A DNA stretch of 64,000 nucleotides, from the NCBI GenBank assembly GCA_033855775.1, contig JAWVFT010000039.1, positions 12,428 to 76,427 on the forward strand, read 5' to 3'. Position 1 is the stretch's first letter, and the number at the start of each line of letters is the position of its first letter. Positions 49,966 to 58,471 of the stretch are shown one piece after another. The position numbers and the translations under genes are program-made. The notes under the pieces are model-generated. The model saw only the letters and a program-made list of their open reading frames with translations. It had not been told where the DNA came from and made no database searches. This stretch comes from DASVTR01 sp033855775. GTDB lineage: Bacteria; Acidobacteriota; Blastocatellia; Pyrinomonadales; Pyrinomonadaceae.

Positions 49966-51381
49966 TCAAGCAGAGCCACTACTACTACTACTGCCCGCGC
50001 CGCTTTCGCGCAGCAGCCTGAGCAACTGGTCGCCGACGCGAGTGATGGTTCCGGCGCCGAGCGTTATCACAAGGTCGCCATCGCGCACTTGCTCGCGCAA
50101 AACGTCCGCCGCCCCGTCGAGCGCGCCGACGTAGTGCGCGTTCTTGTGGCCGTAGCTTTTAATCGCTTCGGTCAGAATTTCCGCCGTCACGCCCTCAATC
50201 GGGTCTTCGCTGGCGGCGTAAATATCTGTGACGAACAGCATGTCGGCGTTATTAAAGGAGCGCGCAAACTCTTCCATCAAATCGTGCGTCCGGCTGTAGC
50301 GATGCGGCTGAAAGAGGACGACGATGCGGCGTCCGGCCGAGCCAATCCGGGCGGCGGCGAGCGTCGCTTTCACCTCGGTCGGATGATGACCGTAATCGTC
50401 AACGACGAGCACGCCCGCCTCTTCGCCTTTGCGTTGAAAGCGTCGCTCCGCTCCCGTAAACTCCGAGAGCCCGCCCTGAATCTGCGCGAAAGGGATTTGC
50501 AGTTCCAGCCCGACGGCGATGGCCGCCAGCGAGTTATAAACGTTGTGCAAGCCGGGGACGCGCAAAGCGATTTCGCCGATGACTTCGCTGCCGCGCCAGA
50601 CCGTGAAGCTCGAACCGAAGCCGTCGCCGAAGCGTATGCCGTGGGCCGACACGTCCGCCTGCGCGCTCAAGCCGTAGGTGATGCGCCTCCGCTCGACGTG
50701 CGGGATAACGGCCTGCACGTGCGGGTCGTCCAGACAAAGAATCGCCGCCCCGTAGAACGGCACCTTGTTGACGAAATCCTCAAAGCACTTGCGCACGTCC
50801 GTCATGTCCTTGTAGTAATCCATGTGCTCGCGGTCGATGTTGGTGACGACGGCAATCGTCGGCGTCAGCATCAGAAACGAGCGGTCGCTTTCGTCCGCTT
50901 CGACCACCATCAAATCGCTTTTGCCGAGGCGCGCGTTCGACCTGTAAGCCCCGACCACGCCGCCGACCACAAAGGTCGGGTCAAGGTTGGCGTGGCCGAG
51001 CACGGTCGCCACCATCGAAGTCGTCGTCGTCTTGCCGTGCGAGCCTGCGACCGCGACCGTTTGCGACTTAAGCCGCATCAACTCCGCCAGCATCTCCGCG
51101 CGCGGGATGACCGGAATCGAGCGACGCCGCGCTTCGACTATCTCCGGGTTATCGTCGCGCACGGCGGTCGAACGCACGACCACATGCGCATCGCCGACAT
51201 TCTCCGCCGCGTGTCCTTCCGTAAACTCCACGCTCAATCCTTCGAGCCGCTCCGTCACACTCGAATGCTTCAAATCGGAACCCGACACGCGAAAGCCTAA
51301 GTTGGCGAGCACCTCCGCGATGCCCGACATCCCGATGCCGCCGATGCCGACGAAATGAATATGTTGAATGCGATGAAACAT
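49966..51381 (-). CDS. murC: UDP-N-acetylmuramate--L-alanine ligase
   Basis: A 471-residue ATP-dependent ligase adding L-Ala to UDP-MurNAc. Seen: HFVGIGGIGMSGIAEVLANL (Rossmann), VAGSHGKTTTTSMVATVLGH (ATP loop), EADESDRSFLMLTP, TNIDREHMDYY and VVDDYGHHPTEVKATLAAAR. The C-terminus ends in a Ser/Gly run. Full length. 75 bases before murB and 164 after murG, across a repeat block. Confidence 0.97.
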   Translation of the reverse strand: MFHRIQHIHFVGIGGIGMSGIAEVLANLGFRVSGSDLKHSSVTERLEGLSVEFTEGHAAENVGDAHVVVRSTAVRDDNPEIVEARRRSIPVIPRAEMLAELMRLKSQTVAVAGSHGKTTTTSMVATVLGHANLDPTFVVGGVVGAYRSNARLGKSDLMVVEADESDRSFLMLTPTIAVVTNIDREHMDYYKDMTDVRKCFEDFVNKVPFYGAAILCLDDPHVQAVIPHVERRRITYGLSAQADVSAHGIRFGDGFGSSFTVWRGSEVIGEIALRVPGLHNVYNSLAAIAVGLELQIPFAQIQGGLSEFTGAERRFQRKGEEAGVLVVDDYGHHPTEVKATLAAARIGSAGRRIVVLFQPHRYSRTHDLMEEFARSFNNADMLFVTDIYAASEDPIEGVTAEILTEAIKSYGHKNAHYVGALDGAADVLREQVRDGDLVITLGAGTITRVGDQLLRLLRESGAGSSSSSGSA

Positions 51382-51387
51382 ATCAAA

Positions 51388-51548
51388 AGCAGTGACAAGT
51401 TAAGAGTGACAAGTGACGAGTTAAAGCTTCTCTTCCGTTACTTGTCATTCTCTTCCGTCATTCATAATTTGCTTGTCACTCGTTGCTCGTCACTTGTCGC
51501 CTTTTGCTTGTGCCTTCTTGCTTGTCACTTGTCACTCTTAACTTGTCA
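51388..51548. repeat. TGACGAG/CTTGTCAC heptamer block between murG and murC
   Basis: About 160 bases of degenerate units: AGTGACAAGTTAAGAGTGAC on the murC side, then CTTGTCACTCGTTGCTCGTC and CTTGTCACTTGTCACTCTTA towards murG. The halves are complementary. It overlaps the last codon region of murG. Same family as 2221-2324 and 62128-62232. Confidence 0.8.
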
Positions 51549-52625
51549 CTGTGTTACCAGCTTCTCTATCAACTCGACTGTCGCCTGTGCGGCGTCGCCG
51601 CGTGACATGTTGCGGCTGGCCGTTTCCATTCGTTTAATTTCGTCGGGCGCGTCCGCGAGTTTGCTAATCTCCGCGGCGAGCCTTTCGCCTGTCAAATCCT
51701 GCTGCAAAATCATGCGCGCCGCGCCTGCCGCTTCGAGGGCTTCGGCGTTCCTGCGCTGGTGGTCGTCCGCCGCCAGCGGGAACGGAACCATGATGGCCGC
51801 GCGGCCCGCCGCCACCAGTTCCGCGCTCGTCGTCGCCCCGGCGCGGCAGATAATCAAATCGGCCTCAGCAAACGACTCGACCATGCTGTCAATGTAGGGC
51901 CGCACGTCGGCCTCTTCGCCCCAACCCGCGTCCAGATAGCTTTGCCGCACTCGCTCAAAATCGCTCTCGCCCGTCTGGTGCTTGATGCGCAAGAGCCCGC
52001 GTTTGGCGTCGAGCGCGGGCAAGGCCGCGACCATCGCTTCGTTGATGGCTCGCGCTCCCTGCGAGCCGCCGAAGATGAGAACTTCGACGCGCTCCCGGTC
52101 GTGCTCGCGCTCCGGTATCTCAAAGAACTCGCGGCGCACAGGATTGCCTGTGACGACAGCCTTGCCGCGAAAGTATGGCAACGCCGCATCGAACGAAACC
52201 GCCGCCTTGTCAATAAAGCGAGCTAGCGCGCGATTCGTAAAACCGGGCAGCGCGTTCGACTCCATCACGAGCGTCGGCACGTTCATCAACGCCGCCGTCA
52301 ACAGCACCGGCCCAGAGACGTAGCCGCCCGCGCCCACCACCACATCCGGCTTGAACTCGCGTATCAAACGACGCGCCGCCGCGAAGCTTTTCGGCAGCAG
52401 CAGCATCCCGCGCACGCGCGCCCTCATCCCGACGTTCTTGAGTCCCGCGCTTTCAATGAGCTTCAACTCAAAACCGGCTTGCGGAACCAGCCGCGTCTCC
52501 AACCCTCGCGCCGTCCCGACGAACTGGACTTCCGAGTCTGGATGACGCCGCAACACTTCCTTCGCCACCGCGATGCCCGGATAGATATGCCCGCCCGTTC
52601 CGCCTGCCGCAATCAGCACACGCAT
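51546..52625 (-). CDS. murG: MurG N-acetylglucosaminyltransferase (lipid II synthesis)
   Basis: A 359-residue GT28 enzyme adding GlcNAc to lipid I. Glycine loops AAGGTGGHIYPGIAVAKEVL and VVVGAGGYVSGPVLLTAALM, donor-site VLIFGGSQGARAINEAMVA and CRAGATTSAELVAAGRAAIM with PFPLAADDHQRRNAEAL. Peripheral inner-membrane protein. It starts 2 bases after the ftsW stop, so the two are coupled. Confidence 0.97.
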   Translation of the reverse strand: MRVLIAAGGTGGHIYPGIAVAKEVLRRHPDSEVQFVGTARGLETRLVPQAGFELKLIESAGLKNVGMRARVRGMLLLPKSFAAARRLIREFKPDVVVGAGGYVSGPVLLTAALMNVPTLVMESNALPGFTNRALARFIDKAAVSFDAALPYFRGKAVVTGNPVRREFFEIPEREHDRERVEVLIFGGSQGARAINEAMVAALPALDAKRGLLRIKHQTGESDFERVRQSYLDAGWGEEADVRPYIDSMVESFAEADLIICRAGATTSAELVAAGRAAIMVPFPLAADDHQRRNAEALEAAGAARMILQQDLTGERLAAEISKLADAPDEIKRMETASRNMSRGDAAQATVELIEKLVTQ

Positions 52626-52627
52626 CT

Positions 52628-53848
52628 TTATCGTCCGTCACGCATGGACACAGGCACGCGCAGACGCGAGGAAGAAGACAGGCTCGCTGCTTCCCTTTGT
52701 TGCTCTGTCGCCGCGTCGCCGCGTCGCCGTGTCTCCGCGTCTCTATTCTCCACTTCGCTCCCCGCGTACTGCGAGATGTTCAGCAGTATGCCGACGGCAA
52801 TCAGCGTCGGCACCAGCGACGAGCCGCCGTAGGAGATGAACGGCAGCGGAATCCCTTTGGTCGGCACCAGCGACAACACGACGCTGATGTTAAAGAGAGC
52901 CTGCGCGACGATGCCCGTTATCAATCCCAGCCCAAGCAACATGCCAAACCTGTCGGGCGCAAGCAAGGCTGCCCGCGCCCCGCGCCACAACAGCACGCCG
53001 AAGACCGCGACGACCACCAGCGCGCCAAACAATCCCAACTCTTCGCCCACCACCGCGAAGATGAAATCCGAATGCGCGAACGGCAGAAAGAACATCTTCT
53101 GCTTGCCCTGCGCGAAGCCCAGACCGTTCAGCCCGCCGGAGCCGACCGCAAGCAACGACTGCACGACTTGAAAACCCTTGTCGCGCGGGTCGGCCCAGGG
53201 GTCTAGAAACGTTATCAAGCGCTGCAAGCGCCAAGGCACGAAGAGCAGCAACCCCGCGACGCCGGCCAGCGCGGGAGCCGCCGCCATCCCAAGATGCAGC
53301 AGGCGAACTCCGGCAGTGAAGCAGACCACTATGCAAACCACCGCCAGCATCAATGCCGTCCCCAGGTCGGGCTCGGCCACGACCAGCAACGCGAACAATC
53401 CGGTCACGGCGACGCACGGCACAAACGTCCACCAGAAAGAGCTTTCTTCGCCCGCGCGCTTTTCCAGAAAGTAGGCCAGAAAGATTGTCACCGCGAGCTT
53501 CGACAATTCCGAAGGCTGAAGCGAGAAGCCCGCGAACTTAATCCAGCGATGCGCCCCGTTGATGCGCGGGAACGCGAACACGCCGAGCAGCAAGATAGCC
53601 GTCACCGCGAGCAGCGCATAAACGATGCGACGGTCGCGCAGGCGTTGATAGTTAAACTGCATCGCTCCGAGCATCGCCGCGAAACCGATGGCCGTCCAGA
53701 TGCCCTGCTTGACGACGTAGTAATACTGGTTGTGATTCTCCTCGGCGGCCATCACGGCGGACGCGCTGTACACCATCACGATGCCAAACAACGCCAGCCC
53801 GGCGGTCGCCGCGAACAACCATTTATCTGCCTGTAGCTTTCTTGCCAT
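52628..53848 (-). CDS. ftsW: FtsW SEDS peptidoglycan polymerase
   Basis: A 406-residue SEDS-family protein with about ten membrane helices, working with FtsI in septal peptidoglycan synthesis. Seen: LQPSELSKLAVTIFLAYFLE, AEPDLGTALMLAVVCIVVCF, QSLLAVGSGGLNGLGFAQGK and GIPLPFISYGGSSLVPTLIA. The membrane part ends LLNISQYAG. The last about 40 residues (VENRDAETRRRGDAATEQQ...) come from repeat DNA and are not family sequence. The start is placed at ATG 53848. An ATG at 53863 is also in frame. Confidence 0.95.
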   Translation of the reverse strand: MARKLQADKWLFAATAGLALFGIVMVYSASAVMAAEENHNQYYYVVKQGIWTAIGFAAMLGAMQFNYQRLRDRRIVYALLAVTAILLLGVFAFPRINGAHRWIKFAGFSLQPSELSKLAVTIFLAYFLEKRAGEESSFWWTFVPCVAVTGLFALLVVAEPDLGTALMLAVVCIVVCFTAGVRLLHLGMAAAPALAGVAGLLLFVPWRLQRLITFLDPWADPRDKGFQVVQSLLAVGSGGLNGLGFAQGKQKMFFLPFAHSDFIFAVVGEELGLFGALVVVAVFGVLLWRGARAALLAPDRFGMLLGLGLITGIVAQALFNISVVLSLVPTKGIPLPFISYGGSSLVPTLIAVGILLNISQYAGSEVENRDAETRRRGDAATEQQREAASLSSSSRLRVPVSMRDGR

Positions 53849-53886
53849 AAAAATCCAGACCAAACTTCAAGCTCTAAAGCTCAAGG

Positions 53887-55278
53887 TCAAAAAGTCGGCG
53901 CGCGACTTTGGACTTTGGACATTAGACTTTGGACTTCGCTTTTAAAGACTTGCCCGCGATGCTCGAAGCTGCGGAACATGTCGAAGCTGGCGCAGGCCGG
54001 GGCGAGCAACACGATGTCGCCCGCTGTTGCCGCCGCGAAGGCGCGACGAACGGCGTCGGCCATGTCGTCTGCGCGCTCTGTGAGAGCGTCCGCGCCGAGT
54101 TCCGTTTCAATCGTCTCCGCGTCCTCGCCGATTAAAATCAACTTGCGGACGCGCTCGCGCACGAGCGGCGCGAGCGGCGCGTACGGAGCGCGCTTGCCGC
54201 GCCCGCCGAGAATCAGGACGACCTTGCCCGCGTCGTCCGCAAAGGCTTCGAGAGCTTTGAGCGTCGCGTCAACGCTGGTCGCCTTCGAGTCGTTGTAAAA
54301 CTTCACGCCGTCAACCTCTGCGACCTGTTCGAGACGATGTTCGACGGGGCGAAAGCGGCGAACGGTTTCGCGCATCGAAGCGGGCGCGGACCCGCACGCC
54401 AGCCCGGCAGCCAACGCCGCCAGCACGTTCTCCACGTTATGCAGCCCGCGCAACAGCATCTCATCACGCATCATCAACACGCGCTCGCCCTCACTTGTGC
54501 GCGAAACAATCTCGCGCCCGCCGCGCAGGAAAAGCCCTTCCGCCAATTCGCGCCGCACGCTAAAGAGCGTGACGTGAGCGCGCAAGCCCGCAGCCCATGA
54601 AGCGACGATTTCATCATCCGCGTTGAGAATCGCCACGTCGCCCGCCTCCTGATTGCGAAAGATGCGATGCTTCGCGGCGGCATAGTCCGTCAACAACTCG
54701 TAACGATCCATGTGGTTCGGCGTGACGTTCAAGCAGAGCGCGACGGTCGGATGAAAGTCCACAATCGTCTCCAACTGAAAGCTCGAAACTTCGGCCACCG
54801 TCCAGCCCTCATCCGTCGAACTGTCAACGAGCGAAATCAAAGGCGTCCCGATGTTGCCGCCGACCTGCACGCTCAACCCCGCTTCGCGCAGCAACTCTCC
54901 GATGAGCGTCGTCGTCGTCGTTTTCCCGTTCGTGCCTGTGATGGCGACGACGCGCCCGCGCAGGAAACGAAAGGACAACTCAATCTCTCCGACGACTTCG
55001 GCCCCGGCTCGCTCTGCGTAACGAACGGGAATGCTCTGCGTCGGCACGCCCGGACTGACCACCACCAACTCAATCTGGTCTAACAACCATGACGGCACAT
55101 CGCCCGCCATGAAACCGACGCCTTCGCTCTTGAGGGCCAACGCTTCCGCGGGCCATTCGGCGAGCGGCTTGCGGTCATTGAGAGCGACGACCGCGCCGCG
55201 CTTCGTCAGAAAACTAGCGCAAGCGATGCCGCTGCGCGCCGCCCCAATCACCAAGACTTTCTTGCCCGCGACTTCCAA
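53887..55278 (-). CDS. murD: UDP-N-acetylmuramoylalanine--D-glutamate ligase
   Basis: A 463-residue MurD adding D-Glu. Seen: KKVLVIGAARSGIACASFLT, VAITGTNGKTTTTTLIGELL, LCLNVTPNHMDRYELLTDYA, FYNDSKATSVDATLKALEAF and VLLAPACASFDMFRSFEHRG. The family sequence ends at RGQVF. The last about 16 residues (SEVQSLMSKVQSRAPTF) are encoded by GTCCAAA-type repeat DNA. 38 bases separate it from ftsW. Confidence 0.97.
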   Translation of the reverse strand: MEVAGKKVLVIGAARSGIACASFLTKRGAVVALNDRKPLAEWPAEALALKSEGVGFMAGDVPSWLLDQIELVVVSPGVPTQSIPVRYAERAGAEVVGEIELSFRFLRGRVVAITGTNGKTTTTTLIGELLREAGLSVQVGGNIGTPLISLVDSSTDEGWTVAEVSSFQLETIVDFHPTVALCLNVTPNHMDRYELLTDYAAAKHRIFRNQEAGDVAILNADDEIVASWAAGLRAHVTLFSVRRELAEGLFLRGGREIVSRTSEGERVLMMRDEMLLRGLHNVENVLAALAAGLACGSAPASMRETVRRFRPVEHRLEQVAEVDGVKFYNDSKATSVDATLKALEAFADDAGKVVLILGGRGKRAPYAPLAPLVRERVRKLILIGEDAETIETELGADALTERADDMADAVRRAFAAATAGDIVLLAPACASFDMFRSFEHRGQVFKSEVQSLMSKVQSRAPTF

Positions 55279-55323
55279 ACTCGTTCAACTCTCTTCTCAA
55301 TCAAAACAGCCGCGCCCCGCTTT

Positions 55324-56445
55324 TCAGCGCAGCTTCAACGTCGAGAGGCTCAGCAAGGCGAACAGAATCGCCAGAATCAAAAAGCGGAAGACAATCTTCG
55401 GCTCGCGCCAGCCCTGCAACTCGAAGTGATGATGCAGCGGCGACATCTTGAAGATGCGTCGCTTCGTCATCTTGAAGGAAGCGACCTGAATCATCACCGA
55501 CAACGCTTCGATGACGAAGACGCCGCCGACCATCAAGAGCACGAACTCCTGCTTCGTCAAGACTCCAATCGTGCCGATGGCGCCGCCGATGGCGAGGCTT
55601 CCGACATCGCCCATGAAGACTTCGGCGGGCGGCGCGTTGTACCAGAGAAAGCCCAAACTCGCCCCGGCCATCGCCCCGCAAAAGACCGTCAACTCGGCGA
55701 CCTCCGGCTGATGCACGAGCCCAAGATAATCGGCAAAGCGTTTGTCGCCGCTGATGTAGGTCAGCCCCGTCAACGCGGCCATCGCGATGAACGTCACGCT
55801 GATGGCCAGCCCGTCCAGCCCGTCCGTCAAGTTCACGGCGTTCGATGCGCCCATCAAAACGACGAGGATGAACACGCCGTAGAGCCAGGGGCCGATGTGG
55901 CTGACGCCGCCCGGAACCGACGTGGCCTTGAAGAACGGGATGTTCACGTTCCAGGCGTAGGTGCCGGAAAAGTAGAGCGCGAGCCAGACGCCGAGCGCGA
56001 TTAAAAGCTGCGCCGCAAGTTTCTGCTTGCCGGTCAGGCCGAGCGAGCGCTTCTTCGCCATCTTCGCGTAGTCGTCTGCAAAGCCGATGGCGGCAAAGCC
56101 GATTGTCGCGATGATGACAATCCAGATATAGAGGCTCGACAGCTTGGCCCACAAGAGCGTCGAGATGATGACCGAGCCGATAATCAAGACGCCGCCCATC
56201 GTCGGCGTGCCGCGCTTGGCCATGTGCGCCTGCGGGCCTTCTTCGCGTATCTGCTGGCCGACATCCCAATTCTTCAAAGCCTGAATCACGCGTCCGCCGA
56301 AGAAGAGCGAAATCAGCAGCGCCGTAATCGAAGCGTAAGCGGTGCGAAACGTGACGTACTGGAAAACGTTCAGAGCCTTGACGAGATAAGACTCCCCATC
56401 CTTCAGCCGATTAAAGAGTAGCTCGTAGAAGATGTAGTAAATCAT
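55324..56445 (-). CDS. mraY: Phospho-MurNAc-pentapeptide transferase
   Basis: A 373-residue integral membrane enzyme making lipid I from UDP-MurNAc-pentapeptide and undecaprenyl phosphate. Ten membrane helices. Seen: MAKRGTPTMGGVLIIGSVII, IGFADDYAKMAKKRSLGLTG (Asp-rich motif), GASNAVNLTDGLDGLAISVT, GDVGSLAIGGAIGTIGVLTK and SPLHHHFELQGW with the conserved His triplet. Normal length. 119 bases after murF. Confidence 0.97.
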   Translation of the reverse strand: MIYYIFYELLFNRLKDGESYLVKALNVFQYVTFRTAYASITALLISLFFGGRVIQALKNWDVGQQIREEGPQAHMAKRGTPTMGGVLIIGSVIISTLLWAKLSSLYIWIVIIATIGFAAIGFADDYAKMAKKRSLGLTGKQKLAAQLLIALGVWLALYFSGTYAWNVNIPFFKATSVPGGVSHIGPWLYGVFILVVLMGASNAVNLTDGLDGLAISVTFIAMAALTGLTYISGDKRFADYLGLVHQPEVAELTVFCGAMAGASLGFLWYNAPPAEVFMGDVGSLAIGGAIGTIGVLTKQEFVLLMVGGVFVIEALSVMIQVASFKMTKRRIFKMSPLHHHFELQGWREPKIVFRFLILAILFALLSLSTLKLR

Positions 56446-56564
56446 CTTGTAAGCAGGAGTCAGAAGTTCGGAGTCTTTTTAAGCCAGCAGCGAAACAGCA
56501 AGGCGCGCTCATTAATTCGTCCGCGTCTCTTGCTTGTTGACTTATGGCTCCGCGCTTCTGCTGT

Positions 56565-58049
56565 TCACTCTCCCTCTTCTCCACCGACGATTGGGAAACG
56601 CTCGCGCAACAGTTGAACGACCTTATCCGTTCGCACGCCGCGAGAGCCTTTGACGAGCACGAGGTCGCCTTCGCGCAACTCTTCCGCAAGGGCTATTGCC
56701 GCCTCTTCCGACGTTTCAAAAAAGCGCGCCTGAGCATCGTTCATCCCGGCCTCACTTGCGCCGTGGACAAGCTCGACTCCAAGCCCGCGCACGCCCCACA
56801 AAATATCAATTCCGGCTTGAGCAATCTCGCGCCCCGCCGCGCGGTGCATCCGGGCCGCGTCCGGCCCAAGTTCGAGCATCTCGCCCGCGACCACTATGCG
56901 CCGCTTGGCCTCGGCCTCCGTCTCGCCGATGGCGCTGACCATGCTGACGAGCGAGCGCGGGTTCGAGTTATAGGAATCGTCAACGACCGTAAAGCCCGCC
57001 GCGAAATCCAGCACCTCGCCGCGCATCTGCGGAGGCCGCGCCGTCCTCAGAGCCGACGCAATCTCTTCGGGCGCAATGTCAAAGCAGGTGGCGACCGCGG
57101 CGGCCGCCAGCGCGTTCATCAAGTTATGACGGCCCGTCATCGGCAGCATCGCGGGGGCTTCGCCGCGCGGCGTCCGCAACAGGAAACTGCTCCGGCCAAA
57201 GCGCGACGTGTCGATGCGCGTCGCCATCACGTCCGACTCGTTATCAATCCCGAAGGTCAACAGCGGCCCGTCGTGTTTCGAGCGCATCCTGATGACGCGC
57301 TCGTCGTCTGCGTTCAGCACAGCCGTGCCTCCCGGCTTGAGTCCTTCGATTAACTCGGCCTTGGCCGCCGCGATATTTTCCATCGTGCCTAGATATTCCA
57401 GATGCACGGGCGCGACCAGCAACTCGACGCCGATGTCGGGCGGCGTAATTTGGCAGAGCCTTTGAATCTCGTGCGTCGGCGAAGACATCCCCATCTCCAG
57501 CACAGCCATGTCAAACTGTTCTGGAGCGCGCCCTTCAGTGACCATCTGCAAGACGGCGAGCGGCAGGCCGAGGCCGTTATTATAGTTGCGCTCGCTCTTG
57601 AGCACGCGCCGCCCGGAGGCTTTGAGCAAGTGCGCGGTCAACTCTTTGGCCGTCGTCTTGCCCGCGCTGCCCGTGATGCCGACGACCGGACGATTCCACG
57701 CCGCGTAGACTTCGTGCGCCAACCTTTGCAAGGCGGCGATGGCGTCTTCGACCAGCAACAAGCGGTCGCTGAAAGCCGCGAGCGCGGAGCCTTGTGGCGC
57801 GTGGTCCTGGCGTGCGACGGCGGCTATCGCGCCGATTTCAAGAGAGCGCGGAATGAACTGGTGCGCGTCCGCGAAACTCCCGTTGAAACCGGCGCGCTCG
57901 TAGTCCGCCTGCGAGAGGGCGAAGAAAAGTTCGCCCTGCTCGACCGAGCGCGAGTCAATCGAGAAACCTTTTATTTCTTTGTCAAGGAACTCGGCGGCGG
58001 CGGAATCAACCGTCGCGCCCATCAAACTTGCTGCCTCTCTAATCTTCAA
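56565..58049 (-). CDS. murF: UDP-MurNAc-tripeptide--D-alanyl-D-alanine ligase
   Basis: A 494-residue Mur ligase. Seen: the N-terminal uridine domain FSIDSRSVEQGELFFALS, ATP loop VVGITGSAGKTTAKELTAHL, NNGLGLPLAVLQM, EMGMSSPTHEIQRLCQITPP and VVDDSYNSNPRSLVSMVSAI, features that favour MurF over MurE. It adds D-Ala-D-Ala. murE is not found next to it. Upstream is a 422-base gene-poor gap. Confidence 0.96.
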   Translation of the reverse strand: MKIREAASLMGATVDSAAAEFLDKEIKGFSIDSRSVEQGELFFALSQADYERAGFNGSFADAHQFIPRSLEIGAIAAVARQDHAPQGSALAAFSDRLLLVEDAIAALQRLAHEVYAAWNRPVVGITGSAGKTTAKELTAHLLKASGRRVLKSERNYNNGLGLPLAVLQMVTEGRAPEQFDMAVLEMGMSSPTHEIQRLCQITPPDIGVELLVAPVHLEYLGTMENIAAAKAELIEGLKPGGTAVLNADDERVIRMRSKHDGPLLTFGIDNESDVMATRIDTSRFGRSSFLLRTPRGEAPAMLPMTGRHNLMNALAAAAVATCFDIAPEEIASALRTARPPQMRGEVLDFAAGFTVVDDSYNSNPRSLVSMVSAIGETEAEAKRRIVVAGEMLELGPDAARMHRAAGREIAQAGIDILWGVRGLGVELVHGASEAGMNDAQARFFETSEEAAIALAEELREGDLVLVKGSRGVRTDKVVQLLRERFPIVGGEEGE

Positions 58050-58471
58050 AACCGTTCGCCGAACCTTCCGCCCGCAAGATGCTCAAAAGCCTTGCTGTAT
58101 CTTGCCCGCACAAACGCGCGGCGGTCAACCCGGCTTAACGACGCCGCCCAAATGCTCGCCCGGCCACTCGCGCATCCGGCACAATGGACGCAGATTCAAG
58201 CGCGCTCGCGCTCTCAATATCGCTCGACGAGAGCGTCTCTGCCGCGCGCGGACTGCCGCCGTCGTCAAGAACAAGCGGCGACTTCTGCGCCACCCGTATC
58301 CGTCGCAAACGCTGCCGGCAGGCGATAACTCTGCTTCTCATTCCGTGTCCCGCGTGCTCGTCTCTGCGATGTCGTGGGGGCATATTTTTAAGGATGAACG
58401 CCGAAGAGCGATGAACTATCAAGAGCAAGGCTTTCATTCCTCGTTCATCGTCTACGCTTCATCGTCGCTGT
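58050..58471. other. Gene-poor gap at the usual murE position
   Basis: These 422 bases between ftsI and murF hold short frames on both strands (for example 58135-58437 leftward) but none with family-like sequence, and I see no Mur-ligase motif. In most dcw clusters murE lies here. No tandem repeat is obvious. Confidence 0.55.

Noticed and set aside
58135..58437. Leftward 100-residue frame as a murE remnant
   Set aside because: No Mur-ligase motif (no GTNGKT-type loop, no DSR segment) and the composition is not protein-like.
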